Positions 34,045 through 46,784 of a stretch of DNA of 64,000 nucleotides are shown piece after piece. The stretch is from Phoronis australis (taxonomy: Eukaryota; Phoronida; Phoronidae). A program made the translations under genes and the position numbers. Numbering within the stretch: the first letter of the stretch is position 1; every line of letters begins with the position of its first letter. The stretch is from positions 225,744-289,743 of the forward strand of contig NMRA01000024.1 in NCBI GenBank assembly GCA_002633005.1, given 5' to 3'. Below the pieces are notes generated by a model. That model had not been told where the DNA came from and made no database searches. It saw only the letters and a list, made by a program, of their open reading frames with translations.

Positions 34045-34350
34045 GGCCCGTAGCCATGGGGGTTCGCGGGGGTCTGATCCAACGAGCAAAAATTCCAGGA
34101 CCAGCCTCAGTCTCTCCGTTAAAGACAGGATATAGGTGTATAACAGCAACAAAATCGTTGCGGCTACTGGTACCATTGCTAACTACAATTATAACTAAGT
34201 TTGTAATCATTCTGAATTTGCTTCCCGTTCAGCGCGCTTCATGCAATCATCGTGTCGTATCCGGCGAATTTCGCCTGCGTGCTGCTTCGTACATGTAGCT
34301 GACAGGATTGTCCAGACGATTAGAAGATGTTTTAGGTTATTCATCAGCAT
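34045..34350 (+). repeat. Dispersed repeat family I, copy 1, next to a CAGGCCCGTAGCC terminus
   Basis: From about 34140 this matches the reverse complement of 46785-46995: GCTACTGGTACCATTG / GCTACTGGTGCTATTA, ACAATTATAACTA / ACAATTACAACTA, GCGCTTCA.G, CGAATTTCGCC, TGACAGGAT and GTTATTCAT. The preceding CAGGCCCGTAGCCATGGGGG resembles the end of a hAT-like MITE; its other end was not found. Confidence 0.5.
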
Positions 34351-35414
34351 TGAACGCGCGTGGTGGCTACACCATAGGGTAACACCGGAGTCAAAAGTAT
34401 TGTTGTGACCCTTCAAACTGTTGTCCTAACAAATCAAAAAGGCAACTACATTTCTAAAATATTTGCAACACTTATGACCTGCATAACAATTCACCTGACC
34501 CAAGCTCATTCTTTTCCTCGAGCAATTCTTTGGGAAATTTTCTCTGACACACCAAAGTCAAACTACAACTGAGGGTGGGTACATGTTTTTCTTGGTCTCC
34601 ATCTGATTCCAAACTGAGCTCGATGTTTTCCACAAACAGTCAATTCTGAGAGCAAACCCACTCTGGCAAAATTCAGCTGCCTCTCCGTCTACAGTGAACG
34701 GGACGAGGCCTGATTTAACATGTTTCAGAAGATCTCTTATCGACTTATTAGATATAGCTAATGTTTCGACTGCTTGCTAGCTTGGGTATTCCATTTAAGT
34801 CCCACTAACCATATTAACATAAAGACTTTGGTGACATCAGTGGTAACTGTAGGACTTCTTAAGAAAAAGGTAACTCACAGGAAAACCAAATATTTTAATT
34901 TTATTACATTCTATGTGCTTAGAAATGGACCAAATTTTTGAAAAATAATTTTGAGCACTTTAGATATCAAGACTGAGGATTTTCACTGATAAGTTGTGCC
35001 AGCTGCAAGTGCTTCCTTTGTCTGAGGTGGCTGTAAACATTGGCTCATTGCTGTGCGTAGACATAAGTTCGTGGGTAGTTTTGGGGACATATGGCGATCA
35101 TAAAACTATCCATTCTACTAAGACAGGTCAAACTTACAACTCACTTTCAGAGTCTAAAATTAGTCCTCAGCTGAGATTTGCACGCTCAAATTGGATAAGT
35201 TTTCTTTGTTTTTGCTTCTTTGACCCCGTTATTCTCAGAAAGTTCAGGCAATATTTCCAATTTCCATTTATTATATTATTGAGACCATGGATGAGTTAAT
35301 CCAAAACACAAACTATTTCACTGTCCAGCAGCTTCTATAATTATTACAATACCACAAAAAATGGGATTTCATGGTAAAACTTGACACTGATTTTGAGTGA
35401 TTAAATGGTGTCAT
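34351..35414. other. No gene recognised
   Basis: A 101-codon plus-strand frame at 34994-35299 has no recognised domain and no splice or poly(A) context beyond ordinary AT-rich sequence. Confidence 0.3.
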
Positions 35415-35645
35415 ATGCATTTGGCGATTTGGGCAAAAAGGTCCGCCTCAGTGAAACAAAAAGTCCGAGTCTGAAACGAGACAAAAATCCACAAAACCCC
35501 ACGAGAACTCGCCGCGGATGCACGATTCGTGGGCCTGAACCTAGTGGCCCCGTTTTTATAGTAATCGTTAATTTCTTTCTCCAAAAAGTTCGCACACCGA
35601 AAAATTTGAGCCCCCCTATACTTTAGGCTGGGTGCGCGCATGATA
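35415..35645 (+). repeat. Dispersed repeat family G, copy 2
   Basis: This aligns with 29488-29715 in the same orientation from ATTTGGCGATTTGGG through TTTAGGCTGGGTGCG, with several indels. It lacks the C/G-run at the start of copy 1. Confidence 0.7.
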
Positions 35646-36704
35646 TACACTACTAGACTTTCTGGTGGTCGTTTGCTCACTATAGAATATTCTTTTATCT
35701 GATTGGCGTGTTCGTGCGAAATTCCCATGCTGGGTTTTCTGAAATGATTATCAAGGGAACGTGTATTAATACAATTCTAATGCAGCATCTAATATCAGAC
35801 CACCAATAACTGTCATGAGCTAATTGCGATTAGGAAATTAACTACAACACAGAAAGCCGTTCCTACTTGTTTTGAAACTGATCGATGACCACCTGGCTCC
35901 CGCCCGTAAGTTTAACTCAAAAATGCCGAAGTTTGGCAAAAAGGTTGGGGGAAATTTTTACAATGACGTATTTGGTTTGTGTCTTATAACAGCGATGAAA
36001 TCTCAACGAAATGTGTTGAAACGGTTCTCGGCCTTGAGATTTTGTGAGGGCCAAAATTTATGCTAATTACAATGAAATTCTTTTAAGATTTTCGGATTTC
36101 ATGGCAACTCAATGTATGTGCAGTTCTAATCAATTGTTTACAACAGGTCCTATAGCCATTTCCCGATATAGCGGCAATATGGTGAAATGTACCTTGTCGC
36201 TAGATGGCGATAGCGTATTGTTAGTGGACTGTGTTTGGCATTCTTGTTTGGATTTGACGACCCCAGCGAACACCATACCCTCAAATGTGTTGTACAGCGG
36301 GATACTCAAACGAGTCACACAAAAATGTACAATGTCTCAACATATATATTAAATAAAAGAACTTCGTCAACCCAACCCGTCCATAATTAGTAATTATGTC
36401 AAGCTATCGTGTTCTCGCAACATTAAAACGTTTTATCCAAAATGTTTCCTGCTATTCTAGAAGCTTAACTAACCACTGAAATACACCAGGGTGTTAACAT
36501 GCCTCTGCGCTAACAGGCGTAAAATACAAAAAAAATCTTCTCCTGGCATAGATCAATGAAAGCCTGGCGATGATTTTTCAATAAGAAACAATTTCTTAAT
36601 TAACTCAGTGAGTTTTCGAAATTACGTCAAATCCTCTAATTGCCAATCTCTGGCAACAAATTTCAAATAAATCTCAATGATTGAAAGAATCGGCAATTGT
36701 TTTA
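35646..36704. other. No gene recognised
   Basis: A 102-codon plus-strand frame at 36044-36352 is opposed by a 62-codon minus-strand frame over the same bases; neither has recognisable motifs. Confidence 0.3.
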
Positions 36705-36880
36705 AGTCTCTTCCCCCCCTCACTCTCTCGCTCCCGCTTTCCCTCTGCCTAATACTACTTCCCTTCCTTAAACCCTCCCTTGACCCCTCGGCCCTCCCGC
36801 TCCTTGTTCCTATCTCCTCCCCCTGTCTCCCTCTCTCGCTGTACTTCACCACTCTCTCCTTCACCCCTCCTCTCTTCAAA
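36705..36880. repeat. Pyrimidine-rich low-complexity tract
   Basis: About 175 bp made almost wholly of C and T on the plus strand. It produces Pro/Leu/Ser-rich and Arg/Gly/Glu-rich frames on the two strands that should not be read as genes. Confidence 0.85.
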
Positions 36881-38990
36881 AACGGAGAGCGACTCCATTA
36901 ATCTTTGTCACAGAGGGAATTCTGACGAGCTATAACTTTGCAGTCTCTAAAAATTTCAAAATCTGAATCAATGTGCTGCGGTTAACAAGTTTTTTTCACA
37001 CTTTTTCGAAGAATGCATAATAAGGGCACGTTTTTAAGTGAGCGTAGACAATCCATACTACACGTTTCAGAAAGCTGGAGGCCTCTTAAAATATGTCCTG
37101 GCCAAGGGTACCTAAAGGGTAAATTAGGCACTGGTAATTGACCATTTATCTCTATTTTTTCTCTCTTCTACGTTTAGCTGTCCTTCTTTTCTCTACTGTC
37201 CTTGTTCCCCATCATACACGTGTGCTGGTCGTCACGAAAGTTTAACACGCACACCTGCAAATTAATAAAGGGGGGCGCACCTTTCTGCCGCCCCTGCTGC
37301 TTTTCACGTTCCTGTTTAGTGGGAAGGGGGCACGGTCCCCAACTTTACATGTCCACGATTTGCAAAATGAGTGAAAATTTTTAATTTGTTTCGTGTTGCA
37401 GTATTTTTTGCATGGATTATAACAATTGCAAAGGTCAGAAATACCATTTTGGTCGTTAGACTTTCGAATTTGAAACATTGTGTGACCATGTGGATTGGTA
37501 GACTCGTACCGTTAAAGGCAATTTGTGAATATAAGTATTATGGATGGCAATGGGGAACTTGGGTTTGATGTTGTTGAATCTATTTAGAGTGATGCACCAA
37601 CAGTTCAAGACACAGTTACGCGAACATTGTTTTTGGCTTGCGAGCGGCGCAGAATATCAGACTGCGAAATTATTTGACGTTTTAAAGTCAACAATGCGTA
37701 TTTGTATACTTATGATCATAGAATTTCGAGACACAGGCCCTTGGGGTGTAGGTGTACTCAGCCGGGCTGCGACATGGCCGACGTGGGCTGCACAACGATG
37801 GCGAAGAGTGAGTGTATGCGGAAAAAGGCATAGAGACGAAGCACATAGGTCTGGATTAAACCTTAGAACGCTCTCTCTGGAATACCAACTAGCGAACTCG
37901 CGGCCGCGCCGCTCTGGCGTGAGAGTTGTTTTCATTCGTTTGTTCCGGTGTATGTACATACTAAGAATTTTACTGCCATTAAACTTCTCGTAACTCCGCC
38001 GTTTTTCAACAGAATTGCATAAGAGCCATATCATTAAAAAGCAATTTGTCAGTTCTTCATAATACCAAGAGCACGAAATTAATAATTTATTTCGTAAGTA
38101 ATAACTGAATGGTTTAAAAATATTTTTTAATTCTAAAAACCAAGAGTGTTACCAAAATGCGAAAAACAACAGCCTGTAGTAGTAACATAAAAGGAAATGA
38201 ACTAGGGACTTTATATAAATGACCAGTTAAGCCATTAGGGAAATAATGTCAGTGATTCAAAAGATTTTTACCTTTTAAAGATAAATTTTTAGAATACGGA
38301 TCCCTCGCACTTGATGTGGATAATTTAGTCAAGAATTCATCCAAAATTATAATATTTATATATTATAATTAATTGGACCTTTGGCGCCGTTTGATACAAT
38401 TACATTCTTCAGTAAAAACTCAGAATGCAGTCGGAAAATGAGATAAACTATTTGAAATTTGCAGATAAAGGTTTTGTGATATATGAAAATGGACAAACAT
38501 CTATCACGTAGCTATAAAATGTATTGTGAATAGCTCATCACATTGGTTGCAGTGGAGGACTTTCCATAAAAGTTTAGAATTAAACTCTTTTCTTCAGAAA
38601 GTAAAAGTTAGAGATCCGGTTGTTACCGAAAACTGGAAACATTGGAACATTTTTACGATTCTTACGTTACTAAAGAAAGTGGAATCAGGAAAATAACGAT
38701 ATTCATAAAGAGAAACACTTGTTGCATAATTGTCATGGTCAACATTCAAGAACCAAAAAACTGAACAACTGGATTGAAAAGAGGGATTTCAGGAAAAAAG
38801 TGGAATACGTGGGTCTAGGCCAAAACGTAAGGGTGAAATGTTCGCTGCAACTAGGAAAAGACGTACCGACAGGCGTTTTTTTCGAACGTGAGATTTAACA
38901 TCCAAAAATGCCCAACAGCGTTTTTTACGGTTGAATGGGAAATTGTGGGTGCCGCAAAAACCCACGAAACGTCCCGTTTTTTCTTTTTAG
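36881..38990. other. No gene recognised; CpG-richer patch at 37770-37930
   Basis: Overlapping frames of 149 codons (plus, 37544-37993) and 125 codons (minus, 37657-38034) occupy a GC- and CpG-richer patch including a GCGGCCGC site near 37910. An ATGGCCGACGTGGGC start near 37773 runs into a donor-like AAGA|GTGAGTG at about 37807. A promoter/first exon is possible but cannot be told from chance. Confidence 0.3.
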
Positions 38991-39317
38991 TTGAGCGGTA
39001 AAATATGGCTATGTCGCGAGATAAATTACAATAGTATATGGCTATATATCAATTTGGCCTTGCGTCAAAAAGCGGGACATTTAGAAGGTGGGGTGGGATG
39101 GCAGAACAAAATCAAAAAAGTGGGAAAGTCCGCCAAGAGCAGTGGTAAATACACTGTACGCTGTCAGCAACGCGAAATACTGAACTGGATTCTTTTACAA
39201 GGTAAACTTTTCAATTTTTGAATTTTATTTCACGGCTGTCGTTAAATACTACAGATAACAGCAGTCGGGTCTACTTCTCAGAAATGGAATTAACAAAAAA
39301 CGGCATCTGGGCAACAG
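38991..39317 (+). CDS. Two candidate internal exons of an unknown gene (38991-39201 and 39255-39317)
   Basis: A strong acceptor (CGTTTTTTCTTTTTAG, AG at 38989-38990) opens 211 nt without a stop, ending at CAAG|GTAAAC. A second acceptor (ATACTACAG) opens 63 nt ending at ACAG|GTAAAC. Joined, the first exon leaves phase 1 and the second enters and leaves in phase 1, with GAT formed at the junction. The peptide includes KIKKVGKSAKSSGKYTVRC, REILNWILLQ and, after the junction, NSSRVYFSEMELTKNGIW. No family is recognised. A possible third exon (39529-39676, ending CGATCG|GTAAAT) is also open in the matching phase but its acceptor is poor. The 53-nt intron is short for an animal, which lowers confidence. 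Confidence 0.3.
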
Positions 39318-39363
39318 GTAAACATTTTACAAATAAAACATTATTATTATTTAAAACAGTAAT

Positions 39364-39395
39364 AATATACGCACACACACACGTACACACACAAA
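39364..39395. repeat. (CA)n microsatellite
   Basis: CACACACACA tract with one GT interruption. Confidence 0.85.
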
Positions 39396-39717
39396 CTTAG
39401 AAATTTTTCGGAAGTTATGTAAACACAACTGTTTATGCCAAATGTAACATCTTCCCGTAAACATGATTTTAACACCCAAAAGTGTCTTGTTGAAAAACTG
39501 CATGTACTATGATAGGTTGTCGAAAGAGGTTCTACCACTGAAGTTGCAAAAGATGTCAGAGGCCAAACTACTCCTGCCATCCAGCCAAGGCCACAGGTCG
39601 GTGCTTACATATTTTGCCAGACTCGGGACCGCAGCCTATCGGACCGGTGCGGATCGAGACCAGACACTGGCGATCGGTAAATGCATGCGGTTGCAAGCTG
39701 TTTTGTCGAAGTAAAAT

Positions 39718-40534
39718 GGTCAAATGATAAATGCTGCATATATTCAAGGGTAGTTTCAGACACTTGCATGAAATTACGGGCTGGTTAGTCCTGTGTCACA
39801 CTGCCGCGGCAGACCTTAGTTAGCCTCAGTCATCAGCTACCAGTGAAGACTTTCGTCAAAATACAGCTTGTTAGTAGGCCTATACAGCTTTGCGCCAAGG
39901 CTACCCTTAGGCCTAACTGGTCGCTGGCCACGGCGCTCGCTCAAACGAGGTTTATTTAGAACTTGGGTACTTCTGGCGAACTGTGCAAAGTTGTTGGCTT
40001 TCAGAGAGATTTTCCCAGACTTTGTATGAACGCACCAAGCTTAAAAGAATGGGGGGGGGGAATGTCTATCTTATACTATCTTTAAGTATGACAAGTCCAA
40101 TACAACATGTTATCAATTTTTATTCATTAACTTAAAATAATAGGTAACTTAAAATGCACAATACTTTACAACATTTAGCATTACAAACACTATTCAACAG
40201 GAACAGTGTCCATGATATGAAAGTGGACATACATGTAACTGTTACCATGGTGACGGAATAGTGTTTCCTTACACCAGAATTTGACAAGCATCATTTAAAA
40301 AATTATGAAGTTGCAAGGAGCAAGAATTAAGGGCTTGAAGGTTTAAAATCCAACATAGCTTATTTCTCAAATTAAGATTATTCATATGGTTGACTTGATA
40401 ACCTGAAATAATTCGAATTTATCTTATATTTTTGCACACAAAAACACGAAAATTGAACAAAGATTCTTTTTTGTAGCAACGTTTGTCAAAATGTGTCAAC
40501 GTTAAATCTTCACAAATTACAAAGTAGCCGATTG
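39718..40534. other. No gene recognised
   Basis: A G-run lies near 40050 and the sequence is otherwise AT-rich; no gene or repeat match was found. Confidence 0.3.
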
Positions 40535-40945
40535 AACATGCCTTTCAGTTCAGCAAAAGTCGCCATGTTGTCGGTGCCGCCAGAAATGAGACGAAGTCCA
40601 ACGGGAATTGTGAGCACATTTATCACTTAATGAGTAACATCTGCGAGGCTGAAATTTGGTGAACACTGTTAAATCGTGAAGAATAGTAAGTAAAGATATG
40701 TCTAACTAAATTCCACCGTAAACCGAAAACTATTTACACAAAGTTATAAACTCGTAACTGATCCCGCTGTCCTCCTATTTGGCCGACGCGATCCAAACAA
40801 AGTGACCCAAATTTTGCCACAAAACTTGAAATAACTTTACAGTGCTTGCCCCGATTTTGATACTACTTCGATTTTTACTGAGAAGAATGTACTACCTTTC
40901 CGATGATAGCAAAGTACTTTTTCAAAACGAGGAAAAAAAATAAAA
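40535..40945 (+). repeat. Dispersed repeat family E, copy 2
   Basis: Matches 21555-21925 (CATGCC..TCAGTTCAGC, TTGTCGGTGCCGCC, CCGCTGTCCTCCTAT / CCGCTGTTGTCCAAT, GCGATCCAAACAAA). Same orientation as copy 1. Confidence 0.65.
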
Positions 40946-42622
40946 CCGAAAAAATTGGTTCGACCCATATTGGTTCCTAGGTTCGACCGGCCTACGTAAG
41001 GAACTAAACACCAATGCTATTTTAACATACTAAGTACGCGTAACATTCCAAAAAAAATCAACGACCACTAACTTCAAACTATAAATACAATACATATGCA
41101 AACGAATCACGATATATTACTAATAAAACAAAACAATGAAGACCTTTCGAGCAAGCCATAGCACATTCAGTTACAAGGAAAAAATGGCGGCGTTCATGAC
41201 AAGTTCCTGAACTGATGAGCCGGAAATGTGGGTACGGAAATAACCGATGACAACCGGTAATCATACGCTCATAGAGAAGGGTCAAATACTGTTAAAAAAT
41301 CGCTTTTGGCAAGAAAGGCTAAAAGAATATAAAGAAAGGGTGTCGAAAATAAGAATTTATGAAGTAAGTATTTTCGGATACTGGAACCACATGGGCAGTT
41401 TGAGAGAAGGACTTTAATAACGCGCTGTAGGCTACTGCCGTGCGATGTGTTGAACATCACCAGACACGTCGAACTTTTTCGTGACTTGCTGGACTGCCGG
41501 GTAAGTTTGCATTCCTCTCTTGTCTTCCACGAATAGCCTAACATACACATGTGCTTTGACTGATTTTAGGCGTAAACACATTAAAAAGCTGTTTATATTT
41601 CTAGAATTCGACTAGCGCTTGACAAATTAAAACATTGAATTCCTATAGCGGAGTCTCAAATGTTAGGAAGGATTTCGGCCATATTGAGCCTACACTCGCT
41701 TTCCTAAATGGCCCCTTCCCTTTCAAAGCCGCAATTTGTAGTGGCTACTACACTGATTCAGATTTTTTTATAACTATTTTAGGCATTATGTGCGAACTCT
41801 AAAATTGCATGCATTTATGCCAACTGAACTCGCCTCGATATATATGGAAACATCCGAAGGCTACGCTGTGGTTCGACAGTTAGGAGTCGAGAGTAATTTT
41901 TTGCGAACTTTGAAGAAAAATGAAAAGACAATCACATAGGAAAATCCAACTGTTTTCGATAAAAAATCGTGGAGCAACTGTGGAGATGGAATTCTTGTAA
42001 CTCTTGTGCGCAACTTTTGCATTTCAACCATTCTTCATTGTCGCCGATTATAGTTTCTTTAAATGACAAGTGAAGGTTAAGCAGATAAGAAAGAAAACAA
42101 TGTCGGATACATGCAGATCAGGCGGTTATTCTTGGCGTAGCATTATACAAATAAACCTAGGTACATATGGTAACATAGCCCAAGAGTTGTGGCTTGTAAA
42201 TTTGCGAAATAGTAGCCTCTAAGTTTCATTTTCATACCGGAGTTCTATTGATTGACTCTTGCAATGTATTCCAATGCCAATAGGGCATTACAATACCTTA
42301 TTTGTACAAACCATTTGTACATATTATGTGTCCACAATTACTCCAGAGTGGCAGTATCGCATTAAATCTAGCAAAATTATCAGAAAACGAGAATTCTACT
42401 TTATGATTGATCATTATTTAAATTGTGATTGCGAAATAGGATTGATATGATGATTTTACAAAATGGCAATTATTCGAAAAAAATGCACTCCCAAGTTTGA
42501 TTGGTTTTCTCTATTGTTAATCTGTATCAACTGGCTGCCTCCTGCTCACTGCCTGTACGGTGGCGTAATGTTGCAAAATGCAAAACGAAAGGATATCACG
42601 TTGTTGATTTTGTTTCGTAGAA
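40946..42622. other. No gene called; weak exon-like segment at 41368-41512
   Basis: The plus-strand frame at 41368-41512 reads FRILEPHGQFERRTLITRC, then LLPCDVLNITRHVELFRDLL, and ends at a good donor CCG|GTAAGT. It lacks a convincing acceptor or start, and the minus strand is open over the same bases. Elsewhere in this stretch nothing is supported. Confidence 0.25.
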
Positions 42623-42785
42623 ATTCGTCACCAGATAATTTAACAGATCAGCTGTATAATGCAAGACCGTCAATATTCGTCACCAGATAATTTAACAGAT
42701 CAGCTGTATAATGCAAGACCGTCAATATTCGTCACCAGATAATTTAACAGTTCAGCTGTATAATGGAAGACCGTCAATATTCGTT
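42623..42785 (+). repeat. 52-bp minisatellite, three copies
   Basis: Exact 52-bp units start at 42623, 42675 and 42727 (each opens ATTCGTCACCAGATAATTTA). Units 1 and 2 are identical and unit 3 differs at two sites. A partial fourth start (ATTCGT) follows. Confidence 0.95.
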
Positions 42786-43857
42786 AACTTGTTTCAAGAT
42801 AAAAAGGGCCTGAAGCAGTTGAAATAGACGAACTTATTAAGAACGAACAAATTCCAAAAGCTTTTCAGATTTTTTTTAAAAACAGTACAGGTAAAATAGC
42901 ATTTCAATTTATTTGTAAGTATCACCCGAAAGGTGGTTTGATTATGTCTTGCTGTTGAATCAAAGTTGAATCTGAGTGTTGATGTACATTCAACCACCGA
43001 GAGATTCTTAGATGCTCTCGAAAATTCATGTAATGAATGTGACAAAAATGCTCTTCACGAACAGAAAATGTTTTATAGTTTGGAAATCTAACTTTAAAAA
43101 AACGAGAAGCAGCCGGCGGGCTTCTTTTCGAAATGTTTAAGAATTCCAGGGATTTTATTTGTCCAATTCTAGAATTAGTTTGACACAGAAATCCCATCTC
43201 GGTTAATTGCCCACAAAGATGGCGTGACGCAATGTTGAATCTCATATTCAAGCCGGGTTATTTTGATATCTTAAAAGATGATGGAAACAGCTGGAGATAA
43301 AAAATAGCCTGCAAGTTCCACTAATGCCGTCCGCCTAGGGAAAACTATTCAAGACCATACACAGCTAAATGGCTAGCTTAACAACTTGGCCACACTCCAT
43401 CTATCGCAGTCTGTGGCTAACAATATCCAAACGCGCGGTAGGGCTTATTTCCAGTTGAATATTAGTGCGAGGTACGGGTCTGGATGAAATATGATTTCGA
43501 CGAAGCATCACATTGAGTCCTTTTCAAGTAAATCAATGGTAAAATTGAATTCTCATCATTATTTCACGCCGGTCGTAGCATAATTCCACACACGGTAATA
43601 AAGCTGTCGTCGGTACACGATATACGGTACTTTCCATTAGGTCGTCGTGTGTATAAACGCGCCTTGCGTCATGAACAAATCTTTTTTTTTAAGACAACTT
43701 ACACTTAGTCTCAGCTTGGGCCTTACTTTCACTGTATACAGTATATGTAAGTAAGCAGTTATGTTTACCCAGGATGCTATTCTACATCCTAGCTCTTACA
43801 GAGAATTTGGTACTGTATAATTCAGGCGCTTTTGAGTTGTATGTGATTGTCTTTCCA
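42786..43857. other. No gene recognised
   Basis: Minus-strand frames at 42794-43251 are overlapping and without motifs; no repeat partner was found. Confidence 0.3.
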
Positions 43858-44925
43858 AGCCATGTTAGACTGGGATCCCAGAGCTTTATGGGCATGAAAA
43901 GGTAACCAATTTCCTTTGGTGCCATATTGCTCTATGGGTATCCTGATGTTTGGAAATGGCCTATGACAGGCTCGCTCTGGTGGGTGTGGTCAGGGGAGCC
44001 AAGGGAATGGCACTAAAAATTGAGCTAGATCAACTTTTCTGGTAACCACTTAAAACTGGCTTCCGATACCTAATACGTAATCCACTGTATCAAAATTGGT
44101 CACTGCCAGACAATTTCAGTGGTGGGGAGTATCAGCCAGGTGGTTATGAACAAGGTAAAAAATTGAGCTAGATCAATCCAAGAGGTAACTACTGATGAAA
44201 CCAGTTGCAAAGTATTCACCGTGAGCATAGGTATCACGAATGAACACTGCCAGACAAATCTAGGGTGAGTTAGCCCCGCCAGACACGCCCAAATACCCGA
44301 GTTGAGCTAGATCAACACACCAGGTAACCATTTGAAACCAATTGCACGATGTTCAGCATCACTGAACATGGCACAACAGTTAGATGCCAGACAATTTCAG
44401 TGGTGGGGTGTCCTTGTCAGACGATTATCAAAAAGAGTTAAAAACTGAGCTAGATCAACACAATAGATAACCGCTTAAAACCAGTTCCAAATATTCACCG
44501 TAAGTCCAAGTATCACGAATAAACACTGCCATACAAATCTAATGGTGGGTTAGCCCTCCAGACACGCCCAAACATCTGGGTTGAGCTAGATCAACCCACT
44601 AGGTAACCGTTTGAAACAAATTGTACGATGTTCAGTATCACTGTACACAGCATAACAGTAAGATGCTTGACAAATTCAGCGGTGTGGTGCCCCTGCCAGA
44701 CGACTAAAGAAAGGGATAAAATTTGAAGTAAATCAACCCAAGAGGTAACTGCATGAAACAAGTTGGAAAATATTCTACGTATGCCCATGTATTATGAATA
44801 AACACTGCGAGACAAGTCCAGAGGTGGGTTAGCCCAGGCCCACACGACCAAATATCTGAGTTGGGCCAGATTTATCCGCCAGGTAACCGTTTGAAACAGT
44901 TTTCATAATGTCGAGCAACGTTCTG
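43858..44925 (+). repeat. Left arm of a large inverted repeat, built of ~140-bp tandem units
   Basis: The outer end (GACTGGGATCCCAGAGCTTT, ATGGGCATGAAAAGGTAAC) and all following units are mirrored at 48750-49715 on the other strand. Within the arm TGAGCTAGATCAA-type cores start at 44021, 44164, 44303, 44446, 44582, 44724 and 44862, a spacing of 136-143 bp. Two unit types alternate (one with AGGTAACCGTTTGAAAC, one with AAGAGGTAACC..ATGAAACCAGTTGCAAA), so the higher-order period is about 280 bp. No coding capacity. It is likely one arm of a foldback-type element or one of two inverted satellite-bearing repeats. Confidence 0.8.
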
Positions 44926-45480
44926 CATGCATCAAAAGGTACTTTACAGACATTTTCAACCGTGGGGCAGTAGCTTGCAGAGATTTGGTCGATGCAGAGG
45001 CGACTTTTTATTGGACGCCTTTCTCAACTCAAATGCACATATTCTATTCAGGCCCCGCGAATTTCAAGAACGGTGGACCTTTGATATTTTGCAAACGTCG
45101 ACTCTGTTGAGTTTTCGCTAAGGCCTTTGACGCAGCTCAATTAGGGGGAAGGGAAATCTGTATGCACAACGATGACTCTCAGCCCTATGTTCATGAGATG
45201 AGACGGAATTTGTAATACCAGAAAGAGGATGCTGTGACGGTTGCTCTCAAAGAACGGGACACAAATTCGGATGTAATGTGGTCCAGCAATAGAACGTTCT
45301 CGCATTATCTGCTGCCAAAGTTTCAAATCAGCCATGCTTAAATGAGTGATTACACCTCATTGCATACTCAGACGGAAATATGAAGTTTAGTCTGCGAATG
45401 ATTTCACAAAATTGTTTATCTGGTTGTATTTTAGCGTGTTACTTAAGTTGCTTACATCGCTGATGGGAACAGCCCACTTT

Positions 45481-46187
45481 TTCGAAGGTTCACTACTCGC
45501 CGGATGGTTCACTATTACGAAGGTTCACTACTTTCGAAGATTCACTACTCCGAAGATTCATTGCTCCAAAAATATTCAAACTTTCAAACTCAGATGTGGT
45601 TTTAACCTTCTACATGCAAAAACAAAAACGATTTGTTTTGGTTATTAGATGCACCAATACCGAAAGCAACGCCAGAGCACTAAAGCGCTTTGTTTGGATT
45701 TCATGTAGACAGTGACCACCGTCTTCAGCTGACAAGCACAACTTAGATTTCAATGTGCACGATCGAGAAATTGCCCGCATGTCTTAAAATGAGTAGCGCA
45801 CTTGCATTTTAAAATGATCTGAAGTGGAATACTGATGAATTATCAACCGTGACACATTCATGAAAGCCCCATGTCAAGATAACATTGCAGTGCGACGCAC
45901 ACGGCCGGGTCGAAACTAAATGGAGTTAGTAGCCAGTTCACACAAAGTCATTGGGAATCCCATTCAGTCTTCTTAAACTTGAAACCGCCGTTGATCGCCG
46001 TAGCCTTGACGCGTGCCCCAGATGTTGCATCTGCTTGAGAATGAGTCTTGATCACACAATCAAGAGTAGGGAACAGTCGGAGTTTTGGAATAGTGGAAAT
46101 TCAAAGTAGTGAATTTTAGAAGGTAATGAACCTTCGGAGTTGTGGACATTCGGTGTACTGGACCTTTGGAGTATTGGAACCTTCGTC
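45481..46187. mobile_element. Small foldback-like element with inverted arrays of 15-17-bp tandem repeats
   Basis: The left array (45481-45590) repeats CGAAGGTTCACTACT-like units. The right array (46072-46187) is the same motif on the opposite strand (GTATTGGAACCTTCG-, GTAGTGAATTTTAGA-like units). Total 707 bp, entirely inside the larger inverted repeat. There is no open frame between the arrays. Short tandem repeats in outer inverted arms are known from foldback elements such as Drosophila FB and the sea urchin TU elements; membership in any named family is not shown. Confidence 0.6.
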
Positions 46188-46784
46188 ATAGTGACATGGC
46201 ACATTGAAAATCTTTTCGATCAAGTTTGTAGCTCGCATCAGTGTTCGGAAGTCTGCAGGGTTGTGCACCATTGACATTGATTGACTAGAGAAGATTTTCA
46301 TTGATCATCATAACGTGAAAACGCTCGACGGGTATCCTCAGTGAATGAAAACACGGTAGTTGAATGTCTGGATTTTGAGCACGACAGAGGACTGCCTGTA
46401 ATGAACTCACTGGATTTAAAAGAACAGAAACATGTGCACGCATGGACGTCAATCCACCAATCCACAATCAAAGTGGACACTGGATGAACAACGTACTTCC
46501 ATATTTGACGAGAACTTTCAATTAAAAATTTGAAAACGCCTACATTTCTTCCGTACTATGCTTGCAAATTAAACCAAAATAGCAGAATAACAAAATTAAT
46601 CCGTTTTCTGCTGTTTGGTTTCTTGGCCGAGTTTAAGGCATTCACGCCGAACTAATTTTTCGGGAGCTGTCTCGCTGCTATACACATGTAACTTACTTAT
46701 GTCGTAGGGCTAAACTTGTATGCTTAGGTAGAGACATTCATTTCTAGACTCCCTTGTTGCCCTGTTTGTTGTAGGCACCACGAG

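Noticed and set aside
36622-36901. Charged or proline-rich frames on the two strands
   Set aside because: They come from a pyrimidine-only low-complexity tract.
37544-38034. 149-codon (plus) and 125-codon (minus) frames as genes
   Set aside because: They overlap each other in a GC-richer patch, where long chance frames are expected, and neither shows a domain or a clear splice pattern.
41269-41550. 93-codon minus-strand frame and overlapping plus-strand frame ending at GTAAGT
   Set aside because: Both strands are open over the same bases, with no acceptor or start for the plus-strand reading; left as a weak note only.
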